Shown piece by piece: positions 47,601 through 56,866 of a stretch of 64,000 nt of DNA. Origin of the DNA: an uncultured Burkholderiales bacterium (GTDB lineage Bacteria > Pseudomonadota > Gammaproteobacteria > Burkholderiales > Burkholderiaceae_C); the NCBI GenBank assembly GCA_903838355.1, contig CAILYC010000039.1:24337-88336 (forward strand). The letters run 5' to 3'. A model generated the notes under the pieces. That model made no database searches. It was not told the DNA's origin and saw only the letters and a program-made list of their open reading frames with translations. Position 1 is the first letter of the stretch; the number at the start of each line of letters is the position of its first letter. Both the position numbers and the translations under genes were made by a program.

Positions 47601-50006
47601 ATGCAAAAACCCATCGATCATTGCGATTTCGCCGCAGGTTCAGACCCCTCTGAGACGCCAGTCGCTGCCAGGGCACTTGAGCCGAAAACCTCGGCCGCTC
47701 TCAGCCTTGACCCCGCAAGCGCGCCTCAGGCGGCCAAGTCAAGCGCCAAACGCACCAACAACGCCAAAAGCGCCATGCGCAACAAAACCGCCAAGGCTTT
47801 AGCGCCGCTCCCGTCCCTCACCAAGGCACCAGTGGGCGACCTGATGGCACCAGATCAGGCTGACGGGCAGGCCGAGCATCAAGCCAAATCTGAGACCCCA
47901 TCTGAGACCCCATCTCAAGCCAAGCCCAAAGAGCGGGGTTTTTCTGACGGATTGCTTGAACAAGTCAACGCCCTGCCGACCTTGCCAGGGGTCTACCGCT
48001 ACTTTGATGAGCAAGACCAAATTCTTTATGTGGGCAAGGCCAACAGTCTCAAGAAACGCGTCACCAGTTATTTTCAGCGCGACCATGGGGGCACGCGAAT
48101 TGGCCACATGGTGAGCAAAATTCACCGCATGGAAACCACTGTGGTGCGCTCAGAGGCCGAGGCCTTGATCTTGGAGAATAACCTCATCAAGAGTTTGAAG
48201 CCCAAGTACAACATCTTATTTCGAGATGACAAGAGTTATCCGTATTTGAAGATCACCCGGCCCAAGTCGATCGATGCGACCAAGGCAACCAAGACTTCAC
48301 AGGCGACACAGGCGACACAGCTGCCCAAAGCGGCCACAGCGTCTGCACTGAAGGCGCAAACACAGATGCTGACGCAGACGCAGACGCAGACTGCTGGCCT
48401 GTCCACCGATTGGTCCACCGTGAAGTCGAGCGTTGAGCCCGAAGCCCCTCACCCTGTCTTGCGCGGCGTGCCCACTGCTGGCGGGCACGCCAACCCAAAG
48501 CCTCAAAACATTCCCCGCGTGGTCTATTACCGAGGCGCCGTGGACAAGCAGCACGACTACTTTGGCCCTTACCCGAGTGTGTGGGCGGTGCGCGAGGCCA
48601 TTTGGCTCATGCAAAAGGTCTTCAAGCTTCGCACTTGTGAGGACAGCGTTTTTGCCCACCGTTCGCGCCCGTGTTTGCTCTATCAAATCAAGCGCTGCTC
48701 TGCCCCCTGTGTAGGTGCCATTAAGGTGGAGGACTATCTCGCCGATGTGGAGCACGCCCAGCGCTTGATGCGCGGGGAGACGCGTGAGGTGATGGCTCAA
48801 CTCGAGTCGCGAATGAACGAGCACGCCCAGGCGCTGGAGTTTGAACAAGCCGCTGAGATTCGTAACCAAATCAGTGCGCTCTCCAAGGTGCTGCACCAGC
48901 AAGGCGTTGAGAGCACGGGTGACCAAGACGCAGATATCTTGGCCGTCGAGATCAAGGGAGGACGCGCCTGCGTGAACTTGGCTATGGTGAGAGGCGGGCG
49001 ACATTTGGGGGATCGGCCCTATTTTCCCGCCCATGTTGAAGACGCCGAGGCGCTGGAGGTGCTCGAAGCCTTCTTGTCTCAGCACTATGTGGACTTGCCT
49101 GTGCCAAGCACCTTGGTGACGAGCCACCCTGTGCAAAAGGAGTTGATCGATTTGTTGGGGGTGCAGGCTGGGCAAAAAATTCAATGCGTCTGGCAGCCGC
49201 GCGAGCAACGCAAAGTTTGGCTTGAGATGGCGCAGCAAAATGCACAAATTCAACTCGCGAGACTCTTGGCCGAAGAGGGCTCACAAAAAGCGCGCACCCG
49301 CGCATTGGTCGACGCACTCGACGTTTTAGTGGAAGACTTGGAGAGCTTTCGCATCGAGTGCTTTGACATCTCCCACACCTCGGGTGAGGCAACCCAGGCC
49401 TCTTGCGTGGTGTTTCATCACCACAAGATGCAAGGTGCGGAGTACCGGCGCTACAACATCGAAGACATCACCGGTGGGGACGACTATGCGGCCATGCGCC
49501 AAGTCTTGACCCGGCGCTATAGCAAAGTGGCCGAAGGCGTGAACTCGGGTGAAGCGAAGATGCCCGACTTGGTGTTGATCGATGGCGGCAAGGGACAAGT
49601 GGGCGTGGCCAAAGAGGTGTTTGAAAGCCTGGGGCTCGACCTCACGCGACTCGTGGGTGTGGAAAAAGGCGAAGGCCGTCGGGTGGGTTTGGAGGAGTTG
49701 GTGTTTGCCGATGGCCGCGAAAAAATCTATCTCGGTGCAGACTCGGCGGCCCTCATGCTCGTGGCCCAAATCCGAGACGAAGCCCACCGCTTTGCCATCA
49801 CTGGTATGCGCGCCAAGCGCGCTCGCACCCGAGTCGGTGCCTCGAGTATCGAAGACATTGATGGCGTGGGCCCGAAAAAACGTGCCCGCTTGCTCCAACG
49901 CTTTGGCGGGGTGAAGGGCGTGGGCCAAGCCTCGGTGCAAGACTTGATGGGGGTGGAGGGCATCTCTGAGGCCCTGGCGCAAACGATTTACAAAGCCTTG
50001 CGTTGA
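47601..50006 (+). CDS. uvrC: UvrABC excinuclease subunit C
   Basis: An 801-residue UvrC, about 190 longer than the usual ~610. The extra residues are a ~115-residue N-terminal head rich in Ala, Ser, Thr and Lys, and an ~85-residue insert (about residues 220-305; SQATQATQ and TQTQTQT repeats) just after the GIY-YIG domain. GIY-YIG is visible as [20 protein letters not shown] split at 127-147, the UvrB-binding [13 protein letters not shown] near 420, the RNase H-like nuclease with FDISHTSGE near 590, and C-terminal helix-hairpin-helix. Start ATG 47601; upstream TTG and downstream ATGs are possible. Makes the dual incisions in nucleotide excision repair. Confidence 0.95.
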   Translation: MQKPIDHCDFAAGSDPSETPVAARALEPKTSAALSLDPASAPQAAKSSAKRTNNAKSAMRNKTAKALAPLPSLTKAPVGDLMAPDQADGQAEHQAKSETPSETPSQAKPKERGFSDGLLEQVNALPTLPGVYRYFDEQDQILYVGKANSLKKRVTSYFQRDHGGTRIGHMVSKIHRMETTVVRSEAEALILENNLIKSLKPKYNILFRDDKSYPYLKITRPKSIDATKATKTSQATQATQLPKAATASALKAQTQMLTQTQTQTAGLSTDWSTVKSSVEPEAPHPVLRGVPTAGGHANPKPQNIPRVVYYRGAVDKQHDYFGPYPSVWAVREAIWLMQKVFKLRTCEDSVFAHRSRPCLLYQIKRCSAPCVGAIKVEDYLADVEHAQRLMRGETREVMAQLESRMNEHAQALEFEQAAEIRNQISALSKVLHQQGVESTGDQDADILAVEIKGGRACVNLAMVRGGRHLGDRPYFPAHVEDAEALEVLEAFLSQHYVDLPVPSTLVTSHPVQKELIDLLGVQAGQKIQCVWQPREQRKVWLEMAQQNAQIQLARLLAEEGSQKARTRALVDALDVLVEDLESFRIECFDISHTSGEATQASCVVFHHHKMQGAEYRRYNIEDITGGDDYAAMRQVLTRRYSKVAEGVNSGEAKMPDLVLIDGGKGQVGVAKEVFESLGLDLTRLVGVEKGEGRRVGLEELVFADGREKIYLGADSAALMLVAQIRDEAHRFAITGMRAKRARTRVGASSIEDIDGVGPKKRARLLQRFGGVKGVGQASVQDLMGVEGISEALAQTIYKALR

Positions 50007-50053
50007 GGACAGACACCTTGCTGGTGCATTCAAAGAGGCTTTTTGGATAAGCC

Positions 50054-50767
50054 TTATGCAAAGAGGTGGAGCAACTCGTCCATGCCAGCGCTCTCCACAC
50101 TCACCATGGCCTGCGCTTTGACTGCGGGCTTGGCATGGTAGGCGACGCTGAGCCCCCCAGCCGCATTTGCAGCTTGCATCATCGGTAAATCGTTCGCCCC
50201 GTCGCCCACCGCAATGGCTTCAGACAAAGAGACCCCCAACTGGCTGCAGCACTCTTGGAGCATTTTTTTCTTTTCCTCGCCGTCACAAATATCCCCCCAG
50301 GCCTGAGGCAAGAGCTCTCCTGTCAAGCACCCTTCATGATAAGCCAAGGCGTTGCTGCGAGAAAAGTCAATGTTGAGCTCCTTGCAAATCCGGTCGGCAA
50401 AGAAGGTGAAGCCACCGCTGACCAACACGGTTCGAAGGCCATGGTGTTGGCAGGCGCGCACCCACGTTTTAACGCCGGGGTTGAGTTGAAGGCGCTCACG
50501 GTAGACGCGCTCCAAAGCCTCGAGGGGCAAGCCCCTTAGGAGGGCAACGCGCGCGCGCAGACTCTCTTTGAAGTCTTTGATCTCGCCACGCATGGTGGCC
50601 TCGGTGATGCGTACAACCTCCCCGCCGACCCCCGCCTCTTTGGCCAACTCGTCGATACACTCGATGTTGATCAAGGTGGAGTCCATGTCAAATGCAATGA
50701 GTTTGAAGTTCGACCACTGAAGGGGCGAGCTCAATCCAGGCGCGAGGAGTGTGGAGGGGATTTGCAT
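50054..50767 (-). CDS. serB: Phosphoserine phosphatase SerB
   Basis: A 237-residue HAD-superfamily enzyme for the last step of serine synthesis. Motif I AFDMDSTLINIECIDE near residue 24 (nucleophile DMDS), motif II VSGGFTFFADRI near 123, motif III/IV GDGANDLPMMQAA near 198. Length matches the short SerB lacking the N-terminal ACT domain. ATG 50767; a TTG at 50794 is also possible. Convergent with uvrC. Confidence 0.95.
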   Translation of the reverse strand: MQIPSTLLAPGLSSPLQWSNFKLIAFDMDSTLINIECIDELAKEAGVGGEVVRITEATMRGEIKDFKESLRARVALLRGLPLEALERVYRERLQLNPGVKTWVRACQHHGLRTVLVSGGFTFFADRICKELNIDFSRSNALAYHEGCLTGELLPQAWGDICDGEEKKKMLQECCSQLGVSLSEAIAVGDGANDLPMMQAANAAGGLSVAYHAKPAVKAQAMVSVESAGMDELLHLFA

Positions 50768-50853
50768 AGGAGAGGGGTGGCGGCGTCTGTTCAAAGGGTA
50801 TTCAAAGCGTGTTCAAAGACTGTTCACGACGGGGTGGGTTGAGCGTTGGGTCA

Positions 50854-53800
50854 TCAGGCCAGTGCTTTGGGTGTGACGGGGTGGCCGAGTTTTTGCAAAA
50901 TCTCGCGCACCAATAGGCTCCTTTGTTTGGGTTTCTCGCACTCGCGCTCGATGCGCAATTTATCGTTGCCGGCGAGCTTGATGTTTTTGTTTTTTTGCAC
51001 GAGCTCAATGATTTTGGCAAGCTCTACCGGCGCGTGGGGCATGAAGGTGATGTGGGTGACTTCGGGGCCGGCATCGACCTTGGCGACCCCGTAGGATTTG
51101 GCCAAAACGCGCAAGCGGTGCACGTCGATCAAGGTCTGTGCTTGCTCTGGGGGCTTGCCAAAGCGGTCGACAATTTCTTCTTGTAAGGCATCGATTTGGA
51201 CGTCGTTCTTGGCGGTGGCGAGTTTTTTGTAAAAAGACAACCTCAGGTGCACATCGCCGCAGTAGTCGCTTGGTAAGAGGGCGGGCGAGTGCAAATTGAT
51301 TTCCGTCGTGACTTGCAGGGGGCTCAAGAGATCGGGCTCTTTGCCTTCCTTTAAAGCGCGCACGGCTTCGCTGAGCATTTCGTTGTAGAGTTGAAAGCCA
51401 ATTTCCAGCATATTGCCGCTTTGGTTTTCACCCAAAACCTCGCCCGAGCCGCGGATCTCCAAGTCGTGCATGGCCAAATAAAAGCCTGAGCCCAATTCCT
51501 CCATTTGTTGAATGGCCTCAAGCCGCATGCCCGCTTGTTTGGTCAAGCCCTCAATATCAGGCACCAAGAGATATGCATAGGCTTGGTGGTGACTTCTGCC
51601 CACACGGCCTCTTAATTGGTGGAGTTGGGCGAGTCCAAACTTGTCCGCGCGAGAGAGCAAAATGGTGTTGGCGCTTGGCACATCGATGCCAGTCTCGATG
51701 ATGGTCGAGCACAGCAGGACATTGAAGCGCTGGGCTACAAAGTCGCGCATCACACGCTCGAGTTCTCGCTCAGGCATTTGACCGTGGGCCACTTCAATGG
51801 AGGCCTCGGGCAAGAGTTCTTGCAGTTGTGCGCGGCGGTTTTCGATGGTGCTCACCTCGTTGTGCAAGAAATAGCACTGTCCGCCGCGTTTGATCTCTCT
51901 GAGCACCGCCTCACGGATGACGCCAGAGCCTTCGGTGCGCAAAAAGGTTTTGATGGCCAGTCGGCGTTGAGGTGCAGTTGCTATCACACTCAAGTCGCGC
52001 AGTCCTTCCAGTGCCATTCCGAGGGTTCTGGGGATGGGGGTGGCGGTGAGCGTCAAGACGTCGACCTCGCTTCGCATCGCCTTCATCGCCTCTTTGTGGC
52101 GAACGCCAAAGCGGTGCTCCTCATCAATCACCAAGAGGCCCAACTGTTTGAATTTGATGCTCGGGCTCAATAGCTTGTGCGTGCCCACCACAATGTCAAC
52201 ACTGCCATCGGCCAGTCCAGCGATAGAGACGTTCACCTCCTTGGTGCTGCGAAAGCGAGAGAGTTCGGCAATTTTGACAGGCCACTTGGAGAAACGGTCC
52301 ACCAAGGTCTGGTAGTGTTGCTCTGCCAAGAGGGTGGTTGGGGCCAGAATGGCGACTTGTTTGCCACCCGTTACCGCAACAAAAGAGGCTCGAATGGCCA
52401 CCTCAGTTTTGCCAAAACCCACATCCCCACAAATGAGTCGGTCCATCGGTCTGGGGCTGATCATGTCTTGGATCACCGCGTGAATAGCGGCCTTTTGATC
52501 GGCGGTTTCTTCAAAACCAAAAGCATTGGCAAAGGTCTCATAGTCGTCGGCAGAGAAGCGAAACGAAAACCCTTCACGCGCGGCTCGCCGGGCATACAAA
52601 TTCAAAAGCTCGGCGGCCGAGTCTCTGATTTGTTCGGCGGCTTTGCGTTTGGCTTTGTCCCATTGGGCGGAGCCGAGTTTGTGCAGGGGCGCTTCGTCGG
52701 CACTCACCCCAGTGTAGCGCGAGACCAAGTGCAGTTGGCTCACTGGCACATAGAGCACAGCTTGATCGGCATAGATCAAATGCAAGAACTCTTGTGTGAT
52801 GGGCTCGCCTTGCTCGTTCATACCAAGCCCCAAGTCCAAATTCACCAGTCCCTGGTAGCGACCGATGCCGTGCGCGTTGTGCACCACGGGGTCGCCCACT
52901 TGCAGTTCCGACAAATCCTTGATGAGGGCATCGAGGTCGCTCACCTGTTCTTGTTTTTTGCGACGCCTGGAAAAGCTGTTTGTTAAAAAGAGTTCGGTCT
53001 CGGTGATGAAGTCAATGCCCGCTTCACCCCACATAAATCCATTGGCCAAGGACGCCGTGGCCAATCCCAATCGAGACGGGCTCGCGTTGAAGTCCTCCAA
53101 GGACTCGAACAAGGTGGGCTCCACATGGCTTGCGTGCAAGAAATCGAGCAAGCTCTGGCGCCGTCCATCGCTTTCGGCCAAGAGCAAAAGCCGGTTGGGG
53201 GAGCGCTTGGCGTGGAGTTTCAAAAGGCTCAAGGGGTCGTCGTGCCCACGTTGCACCCGCAGGTCGGGTAACGCTTGGCTCCACGCTAGCTCACCTGCGC
53301 TTTGATCGGCGCTCTGGTCGGCGTTCTGGTTTGTTAACGCGTTTGGCGATGCACTCGGTCGCAAGGCCAGTTGTGCATAGGGTTTGGCCTTGAGGTAAAA
53401 CTCCTCGGCACTTAAAAAGAGGGCGTGGGGAGGGAGCACCGGGCGGTCGGGGTCGCCTGAGGCCAATTTAAAGCGCTCATTCGTGTCGTGCCAGAAATGC
53501 TCAAAGGCACGCTCCAATTCACCATGGAGAACCATGACGGCATTGGGCCCCAAGTAATCAAAGACCGTCGATGTCTCGTCAAAAAAGAGCGGTAAATAGT
53601 ACTCAATGCCAGCGGTGGCCAGTCCCATTCCCATGTCTTTGTACAAACGACTGCGAGTTGGGTCGCCCTCGAGGAGTTCTCGCCAACGGCTTCTGAACTT
53701 GGAGCGCGAGCCCTCGTCCATCGGGAACTCTCGCCCTGGCAACAACCTCACCTCGGGCACGGGGTATAAACTGCGCTGGCTGTCGGGGTCAAAGGTGCGG

Positions 53801-54372
53801 ATGGTGTCAATTTGCTGGTCAAAGAGGTCCACCCGGTAAGGCACGACCGAACCCATGGGAAAGAGATCGATCAAGCCCCCCCTCACCGCGTATTCTCCAG
53901 GACTCACCACCTGGCTCACGTGCTGGTAACCTGCCAGGGTCAGTTGGTGTTTGAGCTGGGCCTCATCGAGCTTTTGACCGGTCTGAAAGTGAAAGGTGTA
54001 TCCTGCCAAAAAGGATGGCGGGGCGAGTCTGTAGAGCGCCGTGGTGGCGGGCATGAGGATGAGGTCGGCTTGACCTTGGGAGATTTGCCACAAAGTGGCG
54101 AGTCGCTCGCTGATGAGGTCTTGGTGAGGAGAAAATGCATCGTACGGCAGGGTTTCCCAATCGGGGAAAAGAACACAATGCAAGGAGGGTGAAAAGAATT
54201 TGATTTCTTCCAGCAGGCGTTGTGCGTCCTGGGCTTGTTCGGTGATCACGGCCAAGCGCTGGCCCTTGGCCTTTTCGCGATTGGCCAAGTGCCCGATCAG
54301 CAAGGCGTCTGAGGAGCCAGTGGGTTTGTGCAAACCAAAGCGCTTACCGGGAAGAAGGGTGGGCAAATGCAT
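50854..54372 (-). CDS. mfd: Transcription-repair coupling factor Mfd
   Basis: A 1172-residue Mfd. The N-terminal UvrB-like/UvrA-binding region (about 1-340), the RNA-polymerase-interaction domain with QEFLHLIYADQAVLYVPVSQL near 525, the SF2 translocase with DVGFGKTEVAIRA near 660, DEEHRFGVRHKE near 757 and the TRG region with GIDVPSANTIL near 870, then the C-terminal TRCF domain. ATG 54372 lies four codons after an alternative TTG at 54384. It removes stalled RNA polymerase and recruits UvrA. Confidence 0.97.
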   Translation of the reverse strand: MHLPTLLPGKRFGLHKPTGSSDALLIGHLANREKAKGQRLAVITEQAQDAQRLLEEIKFFSPSLHCVLFPDWETLPYDAFSPHQDLISERLATLWQISQGQADLILMPATTALYRLAPPSFLAGYTFHFQTGQKLDEAQLKHQLTLAGYQHVSQVVSPGEYAVRGGLIDLFPMGSVVPYRVDLFDQQIDTIRTFDPDSQRSLYPVPEVRLLPGREFPMDEGSRSKFRSRWRELLEGDPTRSRLYKDMGMGLATAGIEYYLPLFFDETSTVFDYLGPNAVMVLHGELERAFEHFWHDTNERFKLASGDPDRPVLPPHALFLSAEEFYLKAKPYAQLALRPSASPNALTNQNADQSADQSAGELAWSQALPDLRVQRGHDDPLSLLKLHAKRSPNRLLLLAESDGRRQSLLDFLHASHVEPTLFESLEDFNASPSRLGLATASLANGFMWGEAGIDFITETELFLTNSFSRRRKKQEQVSDLDALIKDLSELQVGDPVVHNAHGIGRYQGLVNLDLGLGMNEQGEPITQEFLHLIYADQAVLYVPVSQLHLVSRYTGVSADEAPLHKLGSAQWDKAKRKAAEQIRDSAAELLNLYARRAAREGFSFRFSADDYETFANAFGFEETADQKAAIHAVIQDMISPRPMDRLICGDVGFGKTEVAIRASFVAVTGGKQVAILAPTTLLAEQHYQTLVDRFSKWPVKIAELSRFRSTKEVNVSIAGLADGSVDIVVGTHKLLSPSIKFKQLGLLVIDEEHRFGVRHKEAMKAMRSEVDVLTLTATPIPRTLGMALEGLRDLSVIATAPQRRLAIKTFLRTEGSGVIREAVLREIKRGGQCYFLHNEVSTIENRRAQLQELLPEASIEVAHGQMPERELERVMRDFVAQRFNVLLCSTIIETGIDVPSANTILLSRADKFGLAQLHQLRGRVGRSHHQAYAYLLVPDIEGLTKQAGMRLEAIQQMEELGSGFYLAMHDLEIRGSGEVLGENQSGNMLEIGFQLYNEMLSEAVRALKEGKEPDLLSPLQVTTEINLHSPALLPSDYCGDVHLRLSFYKKLATAKNDVQIDALQEEIVDRFGKPPEQAQTLIDVHRLRVLAKSYGVAKVDAGPEVTHITFMPHAPVELAKIIELVQKNKNIKLAGNDKLRIERECEKPKQRSLLVREILQKLGHPVTPKALA

Positions 54373-54483
54373 GAAAGCTTTCAAATCTACGATTTCAAAG
54401 TCCGCTCAAGGCCACAAGAGTTGGGCCTGTGCTGAGGAATGGATCGAAGAGATTTTAGAATGGGATTTAAAAGGGGAAGTTCT

Positions 54484-55263
54484 ATGGTCAAAGAGAGTCA
54501 GTACTTTTTGGTGATGCCTTGCGCGGGATCGGGTCTCAGGGCTGGTGGCGACGTGGCCAAGCAGTACCAAAGCTTGGCAGGCCTGCCCTTGGTCGTGAGG
54601 TCACTCAAAAACCTGGCCCATGTATCAAAACTCAGGCACGCGGTACTGGTGATTTCTCCCCATGACCAGACTGCCCACGAGGTCATGAAGATCCATGGCT
54701 GTGCTCAATGGTTCTCCCATTTTAGCGTTCTTGCCCAAGGTGGTGCCACGCGCATGGAATCGGTCCTGGCGGGCGTGAGGTCTTTGACGGACCAAGGGGC
54801 CAAAGACCACGACTGGGTGTTGGTGCACGACGCCGCTCGCTGCTTGGTTCAGCCCCAATGGGTCGAGCAATTGATCCAAGAGGTTGGGGACGATGAAGTG
54901 GGGGGGATTTTGGCTTGGCCAGTGAGCGATACGCTCAAACAGGCTCAGGCTTTAAGTCCAGCAACGGCCAACATTGAGCCTCATCACGAGCGCATAGTGG
55001 CCACCGTGCCCAGGCAACACAAGTGGTTGGCCCAGACTCCACAAATGTTTCGAGTGGGTGCCTTGCGAGACGCATTGCAACAGGTCCGTGAGACCTTGAG
55101 TGACACGCTGTCTGGGTCAGCGCCAACCGATGAGGCGTCGGCCATGGAGGCTCTTGGCTTGTCTCCTTTATTGGTCAAAGCCAGTGCCTTTAACATCAAG
55201 GTGACCTATGCGGAGGATTTTTTGTTGGCCAAGGCGCTCTTGAGTGTTTTGCAAGAGGTTTGA
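54484..55263 (+). CDS. ispD: 2-C-methyl-D-erythritol 4-phosphate cytidylyltransferase IspD
   Basis: A 259-residue enzyme of the MEP isoprenoid pathway, making CDP-methylerythritol. N-terminal PCAGSGLRAGGDVAKQYQSL split at 8-27 keeps the catalytic Arg and Lys; VLVHDAARCLV near 110 and PQMFRVGALRDAL near 180 are typical. ATG 54484 has AGGGGAAG before it; the frame is open back to 54439. ispF follows after 65 bp. Confidence 0.93.
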   Translation: MVKESQYFLVMPCAGSGLRAGGDVAKQYQSLAGLPLVVRSLKNLAHVSKLRHAVLVISPHDQTAHEVMKIHGCAQWFSHFSVLAQGGATRMESVLAGVRSLTDQGAKDHDWVLVHDAARCLVQPQWVEQLIQEVGDDEVGGILAWPVSDTLKQAQALSPATANIEPHHERIVATVPRQHKWLAQTPQMFRVGALRDALQQVRETLSDTLSGSAPTDEASAMEALGLSPLLVKASAFNIKVTYAEDFLLAKALLSVLQEV

Positions 55264-55328
55264 TTTTAGCTTTGCTGCCAGCCATTCTGGGCAAATTGTT
55301 GGGCGTCTTTTTTTGAGTAAGGTTCACC

Positions 55329-55820
55329 ATGTTCAATGCAATGCAAATGAGAATTGGCGAGGGTTTTGATGTCCATGCCCTGGTGCCCAATCGAGCCCTG
55401 ATTCTCGGTGGGGTGCACATTCCTCACCCTTTTGGCCTTTTGGGGCACTCGGATGCGGATGTCTTGCTGCACGCCATCACCGATGCCCTTTTGGGGGCCA
55501 GTGCCTTGGGTGACATTGGTCAGCATTTTCCCGACACCGATGCGGCTTATTTGGGGGCGGACTCGCAAGTGCTCTTAAAGCTTGTTGGGGAGTTGCTCCA
55601 ACGCGAGGGTTTTGTGGTGGTCAACATCGACAGCACCATCCATGCGCAAACGCCTAAATTGGCACCCCACATTTTGGGCATGCGCGACAATATTTCAAGC
55701 TGCTTGGGACTCGAGCTCTCTCAGGTCAACGTCAAAGCCAAGACCGCTGAAAAAATGGGCCCCGTTGGCTTGCAGCAAAGCATGGAGGCCCGCGCCGTGG
55801 TCTTGCTCTACAAAGTGTAA
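55329..55820 (+). CDS. ispF: 2-C-methyl-D-erythritol 2,4-cyclodiphosphate synthase IspF
   Basis: A 163-residue trimeric zinc enzyme, next step after IspD and Isp[10 protein letters not shown] near residue 10 provides zinc Asp and His; [19 protein letters not shown] split at 41-59 supplies the other His; [11 protein letters not shown] and [11 protein letters not shown] follow. AAGG lies 6 bases before ATG 55329; an ATG six codons later is another option. Confidence 0.96.
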   Translation: MFNAMQMRIGEGFDVHALVPNRALILGGVHIPHPFGLLGHSDADVLLHAITDALLGASALGDIGQHFPDTDAAYLGADSQVLLKLVGELLQREGFVVVNIDSTIHAQTPKLAPHILGMRDNISSCLGLELSQVNVKAKTAEKMGPVGLQQSMEARAVVLLYKV

Positions 55821-55872
55821 GACCAAGGCGTCAGCGTGCTAAATCCCTTGGGCACATTTTTGTGCTGTGGGT

Positions 55873-56652
55873 TTACTGTGCCGCCCAGCCCCCGTCCATA
55901 TTCCAAGCCACGCCGCGAATGTTGTGGCCCGTGTCCGAACACAAAAACACCGCCAAATCGCCCAGTTCTGCAGGGGTGGTGAATTGTTTGGAGGGCATTT
56001 TTTCGCCCAAGAGGAGTTCGGTGGCTTTTTCAATGCTGATGCCCAAGTCTTTGGCTTTGGCGTCGACTTGAGCTTGCACGAGTGGCGTCAAAACCCAGCC
56101 TGGGCAAATCGCGTTGCAAGTTACCCCGGTTTCGGCGGTCTCCAAGGCCACCACTTTGGTGAGCCCCACCAGCCCATGCTTGGCGCTCACGTAGGCCACC
56201 TTTTGCGGTGAGCCCACGAGCCCATGCACCGATGCAATATTGATGATACGCCCCCAGTTGGCTGCCTTCATCGCGGGCATGGCATGGTGGATGGTGTGGT
56301 AGGAGCTTGAGAGGTTGATGGCAATGATCGCGTCCCATTTGTCTGCAGGGAAGTCCTCAATGTTGGCCACGTGCTGAATCCCCGCGTTGTTGACCAAAAT
56401 GTCCAAGCTGCCCATGGTTTTTTGTGAGAAATGGACCAGGTCCTTGATTTCTTCAGGTTGGGTCATGTTGGCGCCATGATAGGCCACCTTGACCCCCAAG
56501 GCTTCAATTTGATGCTGCGCGGGCAAGTGGTCGCCAAAGCCATTGAGCACAATATTGGCCCCTTGCTCGGCCAACGCAATGGCCAGTCCGAGGCCAATGC
56601 CACTGGTGGATCCAGTGACCAAAGCGGTTCTTCCAGATAAATTGGTTTTCAT
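55873..56652 (-). CDS. bdhA: 3-hydroxybutyrate dehydrogenase
   Basis: A 259-residue short-chain dehydrogenase converting 3-hydroxybutyrate and acetoacetate, a step in PHB use. Cofactor motif TGSTSGIGLG near residue 13, NNAGIQHVA near 88 and catalytic YVSAKHG (Tyr, Lys) near 155, followed by CPGWVLTPLV. AGGAG lies 8 bases before the ATG. Confidence 0.9.
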   Translation of the reverse strand: MKTNLSGRTALVTGSTSGIGLGLAIALAEQGANIVLNGFGDHLPAQHQIEALGVKVAYHGANMTQPEEIKDLVHFSQKTMGSLDILVNNAGIQHVANIEDFPADKWDAIIAINLSSSYHTIHHAMPAMKAANWGRIINIASVHGLVGSPQKVAYVSAKHGLVGLTKVVALETAETGVTCNAICPGWVLTPLVQAQVDAKAKDLGISIEKATELLLGEKMPSKQFTTPAELGDLAVFLCSDTGHNIRGVAWNMDGGWAAQ

Positions 56653-56866
56653 TCAAAGTGCTCCTGTGGTGGTGATTTGAAAAAGGATCATGGATTCCAT
56701 CTTAAGTGAAAATATTCAAGTGCTGCTTTTTTTGGACTCGGCAGTCTAAAAATAATCGAACCGTTTTGGTGCGCAGGAGGGATTTTAGAATCCATGCCAA
56801 AGACAGAAGTTTTCTGCCTCCAGGGCCTAGCCAGTCTGCTAGACTGGAACGCCAGAGAGATACCCC

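Noticed and set aside
48297..49253. A 318-codon open frame antisense to uvrC
   Set aside because: It lies wholly inside a well-supported gene and shows no domain, signal or ribosome site. High coding bias on the opposite strand creates such frames; the same holds for long antisense frames within dnaK, relA, mfd, rpoD and the 3582-4451 amidohydrolase.
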